NCBI GenBank assembly: GCA_024405255.1
Contig: JAKSOY010000288.1
Span: 1 to 5,123, forward strand
Direction of reading: 5' to 3'
Length of the DNA: 5,123 nt
From: Kiritimatiellia bacterium
GTDB lineage: Bacteria > Verrucomicrobiota > Kiritimatiellia > RFP12 > UBA1067
The notes below the pieces were generated by a model. That model saw only the letters and a list, made by a program, of their open reading frames with translations, did not search any database and was not told where the DNA came from. A program made the position numbers and the translations under genes. Positions 5,027 to 5,123 of the stretch are shown in pieces (position 1 is the stretch's first letter; each line of letters begins with the position of its first letter).

Positions 5027-5123
5027 GTGGGTCTTGCGCGTCATTTGAATGTCGGGCTCGCGACGGATGTCTTTCGGTCCGCTTTCGCCAATTGAAGCTC
5101 TACGACGCAATTATTGAAATCAT

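Larger units (their letters stand above)
4322..5123. other. Long non-coding stretch upstream of the exported-protein gene
   Basis: About 800 bases with no reading frame that looks like protein. Open frames here translate into arginine- and serine-rich, motif-free sequence and run through the palindromes and REP-like hairpins. No tRNA or rRNA was recognised. The stretch contains at least three perfect palindromes, two REP-like hairpins and an AT-rich patch with promoter-like hexamers (4865-4915). A regulatory leader, a small RNA or a decayed mobile element would all fit. Confidence 0.6.

Noticed and set aside
4954..5123. Open + strand frame running off the right edge, with GTG at 4981
   Set aside because: It is only about 56 codons long, its translation is Arg/Cys/Ser-rich without family features, and it includes the hairpin at 5000-5026; it could be re-examined with sequence beyond the edge.

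Overview
The window is a metagenome- or genome-like bacterial segment with moderately high GC. It holds three well-supported genes set among unusually repeat-rich intergenic DNA. The large secreted thioredoxin-fold protein and the style of intergenic repeats (GGTAGG-type hairpins, GAATG octamer arrays) suggest the PVC superphylum, perhaps Kiritimatiellota, Lentisphaerota or another Verrucomicrobiota relative. That placement is from memory of family and repeat style; the window has no rRNA or marker gene to prove it.

Layout: positions 1-394 are a non-coding mosaic of inverted and tandem repeats. A near-consensus sigma70-type promoter (TTGACA, 17 bp, TACAAT; 395-423) then drives a two-gene toxin-antitoxin operon on the + strand: a Phd/YefM-type antitoxin (455-793) and a RelE/ParE-superfamily toxin (790-1095), overlapping by ATGA. 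A 205-bp convergent intergenic gap (1096-1300) carries several hairpins. A 1006-residue exported protein follows on the - strand (1301-4321), with an N-terminal thioredoxin-like domain (WCSWC), a long helical middle and a C-terminal beta-rich domain that looks lectin/LamG-like. The last 800 bases (4322-5123) hold no convincing gene but contain several palindromes and two more hairpin repeats.

The most striking structure is a family of six short REP-like hairpins (199-223, 264-289, 1206-1231, 1247-1272, 4746-4772, 4924-4949). Each has a 9-bp GC-rich stem, a 3-4-nt loop and a CTACC-like box on one side. Stem sequences differ between copies, but both arms change together, so structure appears conserved rather than sequence. 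The first four form two inverted pairs that bracket the toxin-antitoxin operon. No REP-associated transposase is present, so mobilisation would have to be in trans.

Functionally, the toxin and antitoxin form a self-contained module in which the antitoxin probably represses the shared promoter. The large exported protein stands alone in the window and has no visible partner; its role is not known.
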